Origin: Eremomyces bilateralis CBS 781.70
Lineage: Eukaryota; Ascomycota; Dothideomycetes; Eremomycetales; Eremomycetaceae
Length of the DNA stretch: 64,000 nt
NCBI RefSeq assembly: GCF_010015585.1
Contig: NW_022985068.1
Location: forward strand, 124,001 to 188,000
Reading direction: 5' to 3'
Positions 1 to 11,143 of the stretch are shown piece after piece (the stretch's first letter is position 1; each line of letters opens with the position of its first letter). The position numbers and the translations under genes are program-made. Under the pieces are notes generated by a model that did no database searches, was not told where the DNA came from, and saw nothing but the letters and a program-made list of their open reading frames with translations.

Positions 1-123
1 CTGGCAGAGTCCAATTGTTAATATAGGAGTGATCCGTCATATTTCTAATAAGTGCAAGATATGTATGACGTGGATGAAATCAAAACATTGGAATCAAAGA
101 AATGAGAACTAAAAAGACAAAAA

Positions 124-219
124 TAGTGACCCCCATCAGGGATTGAACCTGGGCCACCGCAGGTCCGTCAGTCATAGGGAGGAGCACTCACTCCTTCAAC
201 CGCGGTCTGATGGTGACTT
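124..219. other. Imperfect inverted repeat with tRNA B-box-like motif
   Basis: The ends of this stretch (around AGTGACCCCCATCAG and CTGATGGTGACT) are imperfect reverse complements. An inner hairpin, AGGAG-CACTCA-CTCCT, sits between them. On the minus strand GGTTCAATCCC resembles a Pol III B box, but I find no A box and no acceptable cloverleaf. It could be a tRNA-derived relic, a small MITE or chance. The rest of 1-1859 holds no gene I can support: the open frames are short and mostly lack ATG starts. Confidence 0.25.
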
Positions 220-1859
220 TATCATCGGATCCTTGATATGAAATCTCCAATTAGTAGGTATATACTGCATGAGAATACTGGTTCCATTTAGGTATTCACC
301 TCATGGTAATAGTCTGGGGCCAATGTCTGCCAGGTGGTCTACGCCTTACCTTGACCAGGTGATATCAAGGTCGGTTTTGAGGATATCATCAGCGCTTCGC
401 CAATGTTTGGATAGGCAAGTAGTCAATTTCTACCCGTCAGGATCGCTGTTGGCTAGATAGATATGGTACTGATATTCACATTGGCTGATGTCCTTGCCAG
501 GGGTTCACGTCAGAGTATCACATATTGAAGGGGGAAGGGGAATAGATCGAAGGATGCTAAGGCATTTAGAGACATTCAGTGACCTGAGACAGGCATGATA
601 GATATCTAATCCATTAGAATTCACGGGTTTAACCACTCTTGGTAACTGTCTGACCTAGGGACTCCCTTCCAGTTACAGCTCTCCTCTTCGCCTGGACAAG
701 TGGCAACGTTGTTGCACACCGTGGTCGGGAAGAGAGGGGATACTGTTAGAGGTATTCTAGATGATCGACCTTGGATACAAAATTGGATAGGAGATGAATA
801 CGAGTTGACAGGAACTCGAACCGCTCTCGAGTACGATATTTGATAGCATTTGGAATTTGATCCATAGAAATATTCGTGTGAGAATGGTGGTTTTTTCTTT
901 CAAACTAACAAAGCACAAAAAAAGGAGGCGTTTCTAAGTAGACATTGCGCAGAATAGGCTTGATTCAATAAAAAATAAGAGGCCAAACTTTTTGGTAGGT
1001 CTGATACTAGGCTGGAATAATACCATTCCGTATTGATATTCCTGACAGAATCATCATCATTGGATCCATGGCAGCTTCTAGGAGATACACACCATGGACA
1101 GCCGAGATCTCCTGGCATAGTAGATGCTAGAGGAGACAAACGACACCTCTCTCTATCTGGGAATCAACCTCCTGCGGACTTAATAATAATTAATAATAGG
1201 AGCCGCTGAATGGAACAGTCAAGCGAGCTGCAAGATAAATGCATCTAAGGAGAGGTCTCAACAGTTCAAGGATTTTCTGCCCTCTTCAAGCACCTCGCCA
1301 ACCTCGCCCGCCTCACCAGCATAGAAAGCTGCAAAGCGATGCATGCAACCCAACAGAATTGCAGATCAACAGTTCCGGTGGCTGGGAAATGGTTCTACTT
1401 GGTGCAAGATATGACGACCAGCGCTGAACACGTCAAATATCTGGAACAGAGTGAGTACGCCGCATCCAATCGACAGACACCACGAGGTGTTATGCCGTGG
1501 TGAGTGGAGCTCGAGGCAGCGGTGGAGCGTCGTCAGTTTCGAAATTTGGAAGAGACGGAAATCGGAAGACACAACATGAACACGAGCAGAAGAATAATAA
1601 TAGCTCGTTTCTATCACCATGGCAATTGCCGAGAGACGAAAACGATGGAAGAGAGGGAGAGTGAGGGAGCCAGGGAGGAAGACGGAGGAGGTCGGGACTC
1701 GGGAGAGAGTCGTCGCGTCTATTCTCTCACCTCGTCTCATATCATCACATGCATTGGGTTTCATGGGGCAGGGGCCAATGACCTATCCCAACACGGTATA
1801 GCGCCAGATCGATGCATGGCAACAGTCGCGTAAACAAAACAAATGGTTTCTGGCCCCGT

Positions 1860-2071
1860 CTTTAATCTCCAGCCTTCTCACGCCTTTTCCTGCACCTCTT
1901 CTACTCGCTCACTCCACTCCTCCCTCTTCTTCTTACACATTACTGAACTACTTATTCTCACTTCCTCCAATTGTACGGATTGTATTTACGTTACTGCATC
2001 TCAGTTCATATTTGAATAATACATCAAGCCCAACTACTTCTCCCAACTCTGGATTGACTCAACCGAGTTAA
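1860..2071 (+). promoter_or_regulatory. Pyrimidine-rich promoter/leader of HEX1
   Basis: Long C/T-rich runs (about 1865-1965 and 2025-2100) precede the HEX1 coding frame, as is common near transcription starts of strongly expressed filamentous-fungal genes. No ATG in the HEX1 frame occurs here; the frame opens after a TAA at 2069-2071. The exact start of transcription cannot be read from the sequence. Confidence 0.35.
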
Positions 2072-2128
2072 CCCCCCAAACCCCCATTTCCCACCTCACC
2101 TTTTCCAAAGGAGCCAAGAAGTTCTTTC

Positions 2129-3740
2129 TTGTCTTCCTTTCGAATTGCACCGAAGGTTCAGTTCGAGAGGTCTACAAGAAAGAGCGACCGCGACTCCGCC
2201 AACCTGGACTTTGACGCTCGCGTCCCGATCCCCTTCAGTGTCTTCCCGTCCTCATACCGGAGCGACGCTGCCACCAAACAATCAGAGCAAGTCAAAGTTG
2301 AAGGCGAGGTCAAGCTCTCTTCGACTGAGTCTCAGCGCGTAGGACGGGAAGGTCACGAAGCGCGATATACAACTTCCTTCGCTGCCTCCAAGGACCCTCG
2401 GGACCAAAGATTCAGGGAAGACGTTCGTATCCACGAAGAGAGAGCCGACTTCCGTCCGCGTGAGGAGTTTGAGAACGTTAAACGGTACGTATTTGACGCG
2501 TGTTTCTCACCTGTTTCTGACTCGGGTCGTTTTCAACGAAATTGGCCGTTTGTTTACGATTCGCTATGTCTGTCATCAACCCCTATTGTGGGGACCTCGG
2601 GATCACTTTGGTCCTAGCTCGGTGTGAGGTGGCTGTTTGTTGTCCAAGCAACCGCACTATGCTCTTGATTTCTTCTCCCAACAATCTTATTCTTCTGTTC
2701 TAACATCATCTTTTCTGCTGGACAGATACAATCGACCCTATCAACGCTACGTCAACGCCCAGATCGACGTCCAGGACCGCACCTACGACCGCGACTTCCA
2801 AGTAGTCCACGGTCCAGCCACCCACGCCGCCGAATCCCAGCTCGACGTCACCGAGCAACAGTACCGCGAACGTACTCGTCCTCACGAGCACGACAACGCC
2901 GAGAACCGTTTCGGAGCTTCTTACGGAGCCGGAGCCGCTGCTACCGCCGCAGCACCCTACCCCGAGTCGAACCGCGAAGAAGTTCGCTACTCGTCTCGGT
3001 CCACCGTCGACGCTCCTCGTCAGCACCGTCTTGACATGGGATACTACGACGACGAAGGCCAGTACCACTCCTTCCGCCGCGGATTGCACCGAGCTGCGGA
3101 TCGAGTCCTCCATCCCTTTGAACACCACCACGACCATCACCACCGCCACGGCCACGAAGAAAAACGCGAGCGCGTCGTTGTCCGTGACCGTGAACGAGAC
3201 TCCTTCGACGGCCCTAGCCCCTCCTCCGCATCTGTCTCCGGAGCCGACTTCGCACCGCGTCCCACCGCCTACGCACCGCCAGCAAGGATGCCGTCTAACG
3301 CCATCTCCATCCCATGCCACCACATCCGCATCGGCGACCTGCTGATCCTGCAGGGTCGCCCGTGCCAGGTGATCCGGATCACCACGTCCAGCCAGACTGG
3401 ACAGCACCGTTACCTCGGTGTCGATCTGTTCACCAAGCAGCTTCATGAGGAGTCGTCCTTCATCAGCAACCCGGGCCCATCCGTGGTCGTGCAGAACATG
3501 TATGGCCCGGTGTTCAAGCAGTACCGTGTCCTTGACATCCGTGAGGATGGCCGCGTCGTCGCCATGACCGAGGGCGGTGACATCAAGCAGGGTCTGCCGG
3601 TGCTTGACCAGAGCGATCTGTACAACCGTCTGGCTGACGCGTTCGATAATGGCCGTGGCAGCCTCCGTGTCTTGGTCATCAACGACAATGGTCGCGAGCT
3701 CGCCGTTGATTACAAGGTCGTCCATGGCTCCCGTCTTTAG
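2129..3740 (+). CDS. hex1: Woronin body major protein HEX1
   Basis: HEX1 self-assembles into the crystalline core of Woronin bodies, peroxisome-derived organelles that plug septal pores after wounding. The C-terminal ~150 residues are the conserved eIF5A-like HEX1 fold (IPCHHIRIGDLLILQGRPCQ, then GQHRYLGVDLFTKQLHEESS) and end in SRL, a PTS1 peroxisomal signal. The core protein can start at ATG 3036 (MGYYDDEGQY, as in known HEX1; 234 aa), followed by a His-rich linker. An upstream coding extension is likely. A charged open frame (2072-2484) joins through a 241-bp intron (2485-2725, GTACGT...ACAG) in phase to 2726-3035. That extension has no ATG, so a further 5' exon or a different start is needed, and the start given here is nominal. 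Long N-terminal forms of HEX1 are known in some ascomycetes. Confidence 0.9.
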
Positions 3741-3797
3741 GTGTGTTCTGCCTGAATGCTCTTATTATTCCTATCCACAAGACTAACCTCTCCACAG
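3741..3797 (+). other. Intron in the HEX1 3' UTR
   Basis: Immediately after the TAG stop, GTGTGT opens a 57-bp segment with branch-point-like GACTAAC at 3781-3787 and acceptor TCCACAG. It looks like an intron directly abutting the stop codon. The following ~580 bp up to the pseudogene at 4380 hold no gene I recognise. Confidence 0.55.
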
Positions 3798-4379
3798 ACA
3801 TATCCGCCCATCGTGTCTGAATCTCCGCACATGTGACGATAATATGAGACTGTCAATATACTCCCGTTCTTGTCTTTGATTTTTCTTTGCTCTTGGTTAG
3901 GTATATACTTGACTGTTTGGCTTGCATTGCTGTATCGGCGTCATCATTACCCCCCTCGGTCAGCAAGACCTTTTCCAAGCAGGAGTATCGGGAGGCGTGC
4001 CTGCGGGTCCTAACTGGCCCAGTTTCGAGCCCGCTCTTGGAGCGTCGCGGAATTGGAAAATTCGGTTCGGGCATGGCGGCGTCGAGATGTGTATAGTTAT
4101 AGGTAGTTGATGAAAGCATTGCGTCTTGGTCTAGAATCGTTTCCGCTTAAAGTGCATTATGACAGCGATGTCGTTTAACTGCAATTAGTGTTAACGCAGT
4201 AATGCATTGTCCTCCGCCCTCAATCAGAGATCAGATACCTGGAAGGTATTCCATGTTAGAATCCCGCATAATTATCGTTCATCCCTTTTTGCAGTCTTCG
4301 GTCCCAGTCACTGATAGCATCAGTCCAGCACCCAGATACTGGTATGACCAATAAGCTAAACGCCTCGAAGGCTCTGTAT

Positions 4380-5590
4380 TCAATCGATAGCCCGTTCGAG
4401 TTGAAACATTTCCAATAATTTGGTGTAGAGGCTAATCCTGCCATCGGGATAGAGCCATATCGCCTGAGCCAAGTTCTCAGTGTTCCGGTCCCCAAGGGTC
4501 GTTGACAGTTTGCAATCTAGTTGCCTGTATTCTCCATCTCCTGAATGACTTCAACATATTTATTTTTCGGTCGGTCAATATCTCTCGATCCCACTGTCTC
4601 TCGATAAAACGGTCCTTCAATTGCAGGCGGCACGATAGTCAGGTCCTTGGTGATCTCGACCGCTTCCCACGGAGCAGTAATCGCGTTTTCTCAGTCAATG
4701 ACGCTCAGAATGTTATACTGGCAGTCTACAATGTCGTTGCTTTTGTAGCGATCCGTATGGAACACGGAGAACGGGCCTTCTTGAAAGGAACATTGTCGGG
4801 AGGAGCTCGGAAGTCGTGATGGGAACTCCTTAATGGATAATAGCACCTCGTCTACAAGTTCTGGGGGCGTTCTTGCACGAATGGTGTTTTCGTTGAAGGG
4901 GGGAGCTTCGCTTGTTCTGCCCAGACTAGGAAAAAATCAGCAGCCGTGTCGATTGGGTCGCCAATGCCAGGAATCGGTCCTGTAGAATAGGTTCCATCGG
5001 GGAGTTTGATGATATTTCCAATCTTTGGAAACCGCACAGTCAGCTCAACCTGTGACGTATTAGTTTGATACCTTACTTTAATTCCAGCCATTGCACAATA
5101 AAATTTGTCCTTGAACTGCGGAGGCGTTTTGCCTCTATGTACAAAATAACTGCCGAATGAATCTATGGCGGTGTCGGCCGGAATGAATTCCATGATCATA
5201 AATGCCACACCGGCGACATTGTTGCTAGCCTCATACGCAAATATCTCTGAGACCGGAATCTTTGATCGTCCTCGAAGGACCTCGATTGCATGGATTTCGT
5301 GTATCAGACGCTGAAGAAACTCTCTGGTAGGTTGCTTGTGTTGAAGCCGTGCTATCCAACTGGTACCGTCGTCGAAATCGAGCCGCCGGACGATATATAA
5401 TCCACCCATACTGTACTTGGTAGAGAGCTCGCAAGTGGTTTGACCATCATTCTTGGTGTGTTTCTCCTTGGCGTGAATAGTGAACTCCTTGAAAGCAGTC
5501 TAGTTGATTGGGGGCAATAAGCTCTCCACACCTTTATCAAACGTTTTCCAGTCCAATGTGTCAGGCTTCACAACCGCATACTAAGGTATC
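4380..5590 (-). pseudogene. Broken aminoglycoside phosphotransferase (APH)-like gene
   Basis: Minus-strand pieces match the fungal APH/choline-kinase-like family in order: FDDGTSWIARLQ, FMIMEFIPADTAIDSFGSY, RFPKIGNIIKLPDGTYS, GPIPGIGDPIDTAADFF, GPFSVFHTDRY, NILSVID-ENA, LAQAIWLYPDGRI. The catalytic loop should contain an HxD-type motif and a VIDWEN metal site. The Trp of VIDWEN is a TGA stop here, and another in-frame TAG lies in the N-terminal region near PPIN. A possible 27-nt intron near 5052-5078 would be unusually short. I see no usable ATG at the 5' end. This is a decayed host gene; its former substrate cannot be inferred. Confidence 0.75.
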
Positions 5591-5886
5591 ATGATGAACG
5601 AGCGCAACTCGCTGTATAAGTAAATAGTCGTCGAATATTTCCTGTGGTGGATACGGACCCGAGCCGAAGAAAGGTCTTGGTGAAGATGCAGGAAGAGTAG
5701 ACGGAGCGAAACCTAGTGTAGACCGCGGTTGATAATCAAGTATAAACCCACACGCACCCAGCCCTGTGAGATCATTCCACGTGCCAATAGTTCCAGGTTG
5801 GTTCATCTCGAGGTACCCGTAGAAGTCTTTGTGAATAGCTCGTATTCCTAGAATGATATGGTCTACGACCGTAAGATCTGATCGTA

Positions 5887-7535
5887 TTACCGCTGTTTTA
5901 GCTGGTCTCGATGAGATTCCCAGAAAGTCCTACAATCTAAAACTGTTGATCAGCCTAATTCTTCTCTGTCTCTAGCATATTATTCTTACCTGCATGCATC
6001 TTGACGTCTTCCACCCACCACTCTCCAAAGGCATCAACAACATCGTTATCCACTCCCATGACTCTCTCGTTCCTCTTCAAACCACACAGGGCACATTGGC
6101 CGCTTGAAGGAATCCCACCCTCCTCTTGCTTTAGCGACTTGACGGTCATATTCTCCTTGATATTAGGCACAGCAGCGAGACCTTGCCCGTTTGCACTTGA
6201 GCTTTTTGTCTTTGACACGAGCCCTCGGAGCCGCCCCACAATACCCTTCCATGCGTCAAGGACATCGACAACAGCACTATCTTCCCTCTCTTTCTCGCCT
6301 CGATCCACTCCGGCCAGTTTTAGCCCGCCACTTCTTCCACCTGCAGTGGCCGCGCCAATCTTCATCCCCTGTGAAAGGAGAGCATCTCGATTCCATCGTA
6401 CTTGACGACCGGCTAGTATTCTTGCCAGGACATGGATAAGAGATATGTATGCCTTGATGAAATCCAAGGTGATATCTTCGGACAGAGTCCTTGTCCGCAC
6501 CTCCTGAGGTAGAGTATTGAGAGGGGTAATTAGGTGCTTCACAACGAGACCCAGCAATGATACAAAAAGAGATAAGAGTACCGATGGAGGTGGGATGTTG
6601 GTCGGGGGTGCTGATATTGTTGGCTTACTATCCCTAACCATGATCTTCGGAAAAGGGCTAAGGGAGGATCTCATAACTGGTGGTGGAGAAACTGCAAGTT
6701 GTTCGAAGTCTTCCCAGGCTTCGTCTCGTTGCGGTGGCTTGGTTTCCGGCTTAGGGAACTTGACGGCAGGCTTTGCCTTGGTAGCGCCAAAGGATGGGCC
6801 ACCGGATGCCTTTGACATATTCTTTGGGGGAGCTGGAGATTCTTCCCCCAAGTGACCAAGTAGATCAATGCTGTCGGTGGCCATTAGAGGAGGTGCTGTT
6901 CGGCTCTGCGCAATAGTCGACTTTGTTCTTGTTTCCTCCTTTCTCGGAAGGGTTGCCGTCTCTATTCGTGCTTCTCGGTGTTCCAGGACAGCGCTCGTTG
7001 GAGCGACATCTTCAAAATCACCAAACTCGGCATCTGGGTCATTCCAAACCTCATCTTCTACATCAAAAAGAACATTCGGATCCCTCGGCTTTGAGCGAGG
7101 AGGTGGTCTCTGCGCCTTTTCCTGCGACGGTGCAGTAGCTTGCCCCTGCTCTTGCCGCGCCTGTTTCCCCTGATGAGGAGACTCTGAAACCTTTGAATCC
7201 ATCGAATTCAAGTAAATATCTGAATCCATATTGGCATCAGTCGTAATAGGAGCGGGAGACGCATCCTCGAAATCCCCCCAGTCGTCAGTGTCGCCGTCAT
7301 CATGGTCGTTTCCTGGTGCGGTGTCTTTCATCTGCGAAGGTATCCCGCTTGTGTATGGTGGCACGGCCTTAGTCGCATTTTTTTTAACCAGATCACCCCC
7401 AATTTGGCCGCCTTCATCATTTTCAAGACCAAGAAGATCATGAAAAGCCGAGTTTGTGGTTGGTTTTTGGATTTTGCGAGCAGTCGGAATCGGTTCGTCG
7501 TCGAGGTCGTCAAGACCCAGAAGATCCATGGACAT
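5887..7535 (-). CDS. Aftiphilin/Laa2-like acidic adaptor protein with C-terminal zinc motif
   Basis: The main exon is 7535-5990. A 53-bp intron (5989-5937, GTAAGA...TTTTAG) leads to a short last exon (5936-5887) encoding CRTFWESHRDQLKQR, so the protein is about 531 aa. The N-terminal half is acidic, with repeated Phe motifs (DDWGDFEDASP, AEFGDFEDVAP, AWEDFEQL), the type that binds the gamma-ear of AP-1/GGA clathrin adaptors. The middle has hydrophobic helical stretches (SVLLSLFVSLLGLVVKHL). The C-terminus has CxxC, His and Cys (CALCGLKRNERV...KMHADCRTFWE), a likely zinc site completed only when the intron is removed. A vesicle-coat accessory role is inference from the motifs; the family was not identified by search. 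Confidence 0.8.
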
Positions 7536-7835
7536 AATAACTACTTCCTTAACAAATTTCCCTTCCCATCAAATCCAAAAATCGGAACTTTTGATATTCA
7601 AATATTAGCTGATGCGACTTCGGCGATAATGTTGATGTTGAGGACGTCTCAGAGCAATGTTGTTAGGTTTTGCAGGTCGAATTTCCGAGCTTTGCAGCAG
7701 GTCGGCGGCGGCTTAGCAGGGAATGTAACGGTATCACCACAGCAAACAATACATCACTGCATCCCGATCATAGTTGATATAAACTATCAACGATCAAAAT
7801 ATAATCATTATTATATACGCCTTGCCCAGCCCTAC

Positions 7836-10800
7836 TCAGAACATGGATGATTCATTTTCACTAAGAGCATCGCCGATGGCCCCACCTTCGTTCAATGGCT
7901 CCGCTGTCTCTATTGTCCCATATCGTGACCATTGATACAATCCTTCCGGTCGAGGTAGTGGATTCCTCCAGGGCATGGCACGACTGATCGCCCAAGGCAA
8001 GACTATCCTCGTCTGGTATTCCACATGCCTTCGGGTTGGTGTATCGAAGATATAGTTCATTTCTTCCAAGGAAATATATTCCATATTCGCTGCGCTCTTG
8101 CTGATGGTCGCCCCAGACGTTTCTGGAACAAGGAAATAGCAAAGTAGGAACGCGATGATGTTGAGGCCAGCAAAGACATAGAGGATGCGGCCTTGCACTC
8201 TTGAGTATTCTATCCCTGTGCCAGCACCGCCTATAATGCGAGTCAAAGGTGGTACGAGGATGGTAAGAATACCTGAAACGGGAAACGATTAGTATCGTAT
8301 GCTAAGGGTTGGATACATCGCAGAGTAGGCGAGTGAATATAGTCTCTCCATGGCCTGCATTCGATTTGATTATCGTGAAAAAGGAGTTTGCTTACCAGCG
8401 AAGAAAAGATTTATAAAAACTCCAAAGGACATGCCGATCTCGCGATTCACGCTCATAAAAATCTCCGACGTAGTTGCGAAGGGAATGGGTCCGACTGGAC
8501 AGTATGTCAGGTGCTATTTTCATCAGTTTACTCATATGGCACATACCTCCAGGAGAGTAGAAGAACGTGAAGACCTGAGTAGGATGCTAGAGTTAGTGAA
8601 AAGAATCCACAGGGGATACGTTGCTAAGAATGATAAGGGATAAGAGGGGATGGATGGGGTATAGATTGGGAGAAGAAGGGAATAAGGATGCATACGAAGA
8701 TGAAAAATGACACGGCGCCAATACGAGCACTGTCTCCATTTATATAAAAACAGCTTCCGCACGCAATCAGACTGATCATCATGCCCGGAATCGAAATGAG
8801 CAAGAGTGGTCTCCGACCCCAGGACTCGACAAGGGAGTACGCTGGTAAGGCGAAACTGTACTATGTCAGCAGCTGGCCCGGCGTCAAGAGGGAGGGAATA
8901 TCTTACATGAAATTAGCCAAACCAAAGCCAAGGCTGAACCACAATGCTTGATAACGGCTCTCATTGACGCTCTCGAAGAACGTGGACCCGTAGAAGGCTA
9001 CAGAACTGAGTCAGTAAAGTTGGGGAAAAGGATAGTTGGGGAAAAGGATAGTTGGGGAAAAGGATAGTTGGGGAAAAGGATAGTTGGGGAAAAGGATAGT
9101 TGAGGAAAAGGATAGTTGGGGAAAAGGATAGTTGGCTTACCCAGAACATTGATACCGCAGAGCTGTTGAGAGACTGATACTTGTTAGGGTCTAAACTTGT
9201 TTCGTGTGAGGAACATCATACTCATCACAGCAAAGGAGGCGAGGGCACTTCTCCTTACTCTCTTCACCTTCCACAGTTGCAACACACGGTCCCAATACGA
9301 GATCTTATCAATCTCGTCCTGGTAAGTTTCAGCCTCGCCAAATCCCTCCAAGTTGGTCTGAATGCTATTCGTCTCCAGATCGCTATCGGTATCATTTCGG
9401 ACAACGTTGAACCCAATGTCCCGCCGTGAGGAGAATAGTCTCGTCTCAGCAAGAAGTTGGACGTGTATATAGAACAAATCTCGGGCAGCAATAATTGGAG
9501 ACTCCCGCAAAGCTAGGAGGCTTCGATAGGCCTTGTTGTATTGCTTCTTCTTAACAAGGTATCTCGGCGATTCTAAAACAGTGGTCAGTGACAAAGCGAC
9601 CCAGTCAGGAATTACACTTACCAGGAGCACAGAATACTAAGACTAGGAGAAATAGAGTAGGCAATACCGCAGTGGCAAATTGCACACGCCATGCCACACG
9701 GCCAATATCCGCGACTATAAGATTTGCAGCATAACCCCTATGTGAAAATTCAGTGTATGTCCTTGCATTGTGCAAGCGGTTTGACTTACAACGCAATACC
9801 TAGGGCATCCTTGTGCATGTCAGACACGATGAACCTCTATTCCCTTGAAATCGCTTACCATAATTTGCCAGTTGACTCCCAGAGTCCCTCTGATTTGTGC
9901 AGGGGCAATCTGTTTAGCCCAGGTCAGCGAGATGTTGCAGATAAGTCCAAATTAAGGAAAGATCTTGCCTCTGCGCTATAGATCGGTATGACGCTCGCCT
10001 TACACCCCATTCCGATCTGAATTGAGCTCTGTGTCAGTAGTCTTGTCTAGAATTCGACTCCGAGAAGACATTTACCCCTAATACAACTCGGGCCGCCATG
10101 AGACCGCCGACACTCTTTACAAACGCACTGGCGATTGATGCAGCGAAGATGCATAGCCCAGCAAAGAAAATGGCAGCACGGCGGCCCAAGAGGATTTCTT
10201 GCACAGGATCTGATATCCATGATCCGAAAAGGGCAGCAACGAAATAGCTGATTGCATTCACGCCGGAGAAATAGAAGACGTCCGAGATGTTGTAATCTTC
10301 ATGCCCCGGCATAATATGTAATCCTAACTCCTCAGGCCATGACAAATTGGCCCCTGTCCGACGAGTCAGTACAATTTTGATTTGAGTGCAGCAGTATGGG
10401 TGGTGTAGCGGGCAGGGTGTAGAAAGCGAGAGGAGGTGGGGTTGGAATGGTCCCTTACCAGCAGCTCCTGTCTGGTTCCAGCCCCTGAAAGGTCAGCATT
10501 TATGGCAAAGCACAAGCTCAAGCCCAGACATAATTGCCGGAAAAATATCTAGCAGGGTGATGCGAGCTGAAAGAGTACAACTCACTGAAGAATGGCTCCA
10601 AGACAGCAAGTTAAGACTGCAATCTAGAATGAGGACAATATCAGTCTTTCTGAACGAAACAGGAATGAAGGGAATGACTTGAGGATTTACCTTCAACTGC
10701 TTCGGCTGGTTCCAGAACCGTACAGAACCCTGGATTTCCGCATTGAGCGCATCCTTTTCTTCAGTCGTCAAACCGCTCACTGTGGGAGCCAGGCGTGGAT

Positions 10801-11143
10801 CGCGGGCACAGAATGCTGCTTTGACGAAAAGTCCTTCGAGTCCAGGAAACCCGAAGTGCTTTGCAAACTGAATTGCATTTTGCTGAATGACTTCGGGGCT
10901 ATACTGCTTCAAAGGATTGTCGATACTGAGAATGCGGTCAGTACAGTGACATTGTGGGGAGTGCAATAGTTTGGGACTCACGTCGCTTGCTCAAAGTTGA
11001 TAGTGGCTGGTGTAGCCGATTTCTCATTCCCCTAAATTGTCAGTAAAACATGCAGATAGCGAGGCGTGCTGTTGTAGACAGTGTGAAGTAATAGCGAAGT
11101 CTACACATACCTGCCTCATGGTGCTACTGGTATCCGGATCCAT
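7836..11143 (-). CDS. MFS sugar transporter, 17 exons
   Basis: Proton-coupled sugar porter of the plasma membrane, 12-helix major facilitator family. I can build 17 exons that keep phase throughout: 11143-11111, 11031-10982, 10925-10691, 10623-10586, 10484-10459, 10353-10076, 10016-9969, 9909-9859, 9809-9790, 9737-9622, 9572-9222, 9173-9141, 8997-8907, 8855-8696, 8574-8547, 8494-8396, 8272-7836, giving 697 aa. Family signatures in order: GWNQTGAAGANLSWPEE, LLGRRAA, APAQIRGTLGVNWQ, ESPRYLVKK, QQLCGIN, ESWGRRPLLL, FYSPGGVGPIPF, VPETSG. The N-terminus (DNPLKQYSPEVIQQ) and long C-terminal tail are cytosolic. One exon is only 20 nt, and the intron after 9969 appears to use a GC donor (GCAAGA). The substrate cannot be told. 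Confidence 0.9.
9018..9135 (-). repeat. 16-bp minisatellite in a transporter intron
   Basis: Seven head-to-tail copies of AGTTGGGGAAAAGGAT (plus-strand unit) plus a partial eighth start at 9018, 9034, 9050, 9066, 9082, 9098, 9114 and 9130. Only the unit at 9098 differs (TTGAGG). The array fills most of the intron between exons 12 and 13 of the sugar transporter, leaving the donor intact on the array side and the acceptor and branch region beyond its far end. On the transcribed strand the unit is C/T-rich. Confidence 0.95.

Noticed and set aside
1504-1833. 109-aa plus-strand open frame before HEX1, considered as a source of the missing HEX1 start exon
   Set aside because: Charged low-complexity translation, no convincing donor that keeps the HEX1 frame, and it overlaps an equally open frame on the other strand.
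2706-3725. 339-aa minus-strand open frame opposite HEX1
   Set aside because: It is the mirror of a C-ending codon-biased gene; low-complexity Val/Gly-rich translation with no domain, while HEX1 on the other strand is certain.
5561-5806. 81-aa minus-strand open frame (GSGPYPPQEIFDDYL)
   Set aside because: It lies upstream of the APH-like relic and could be an old exon, but no family or splice link could be established.
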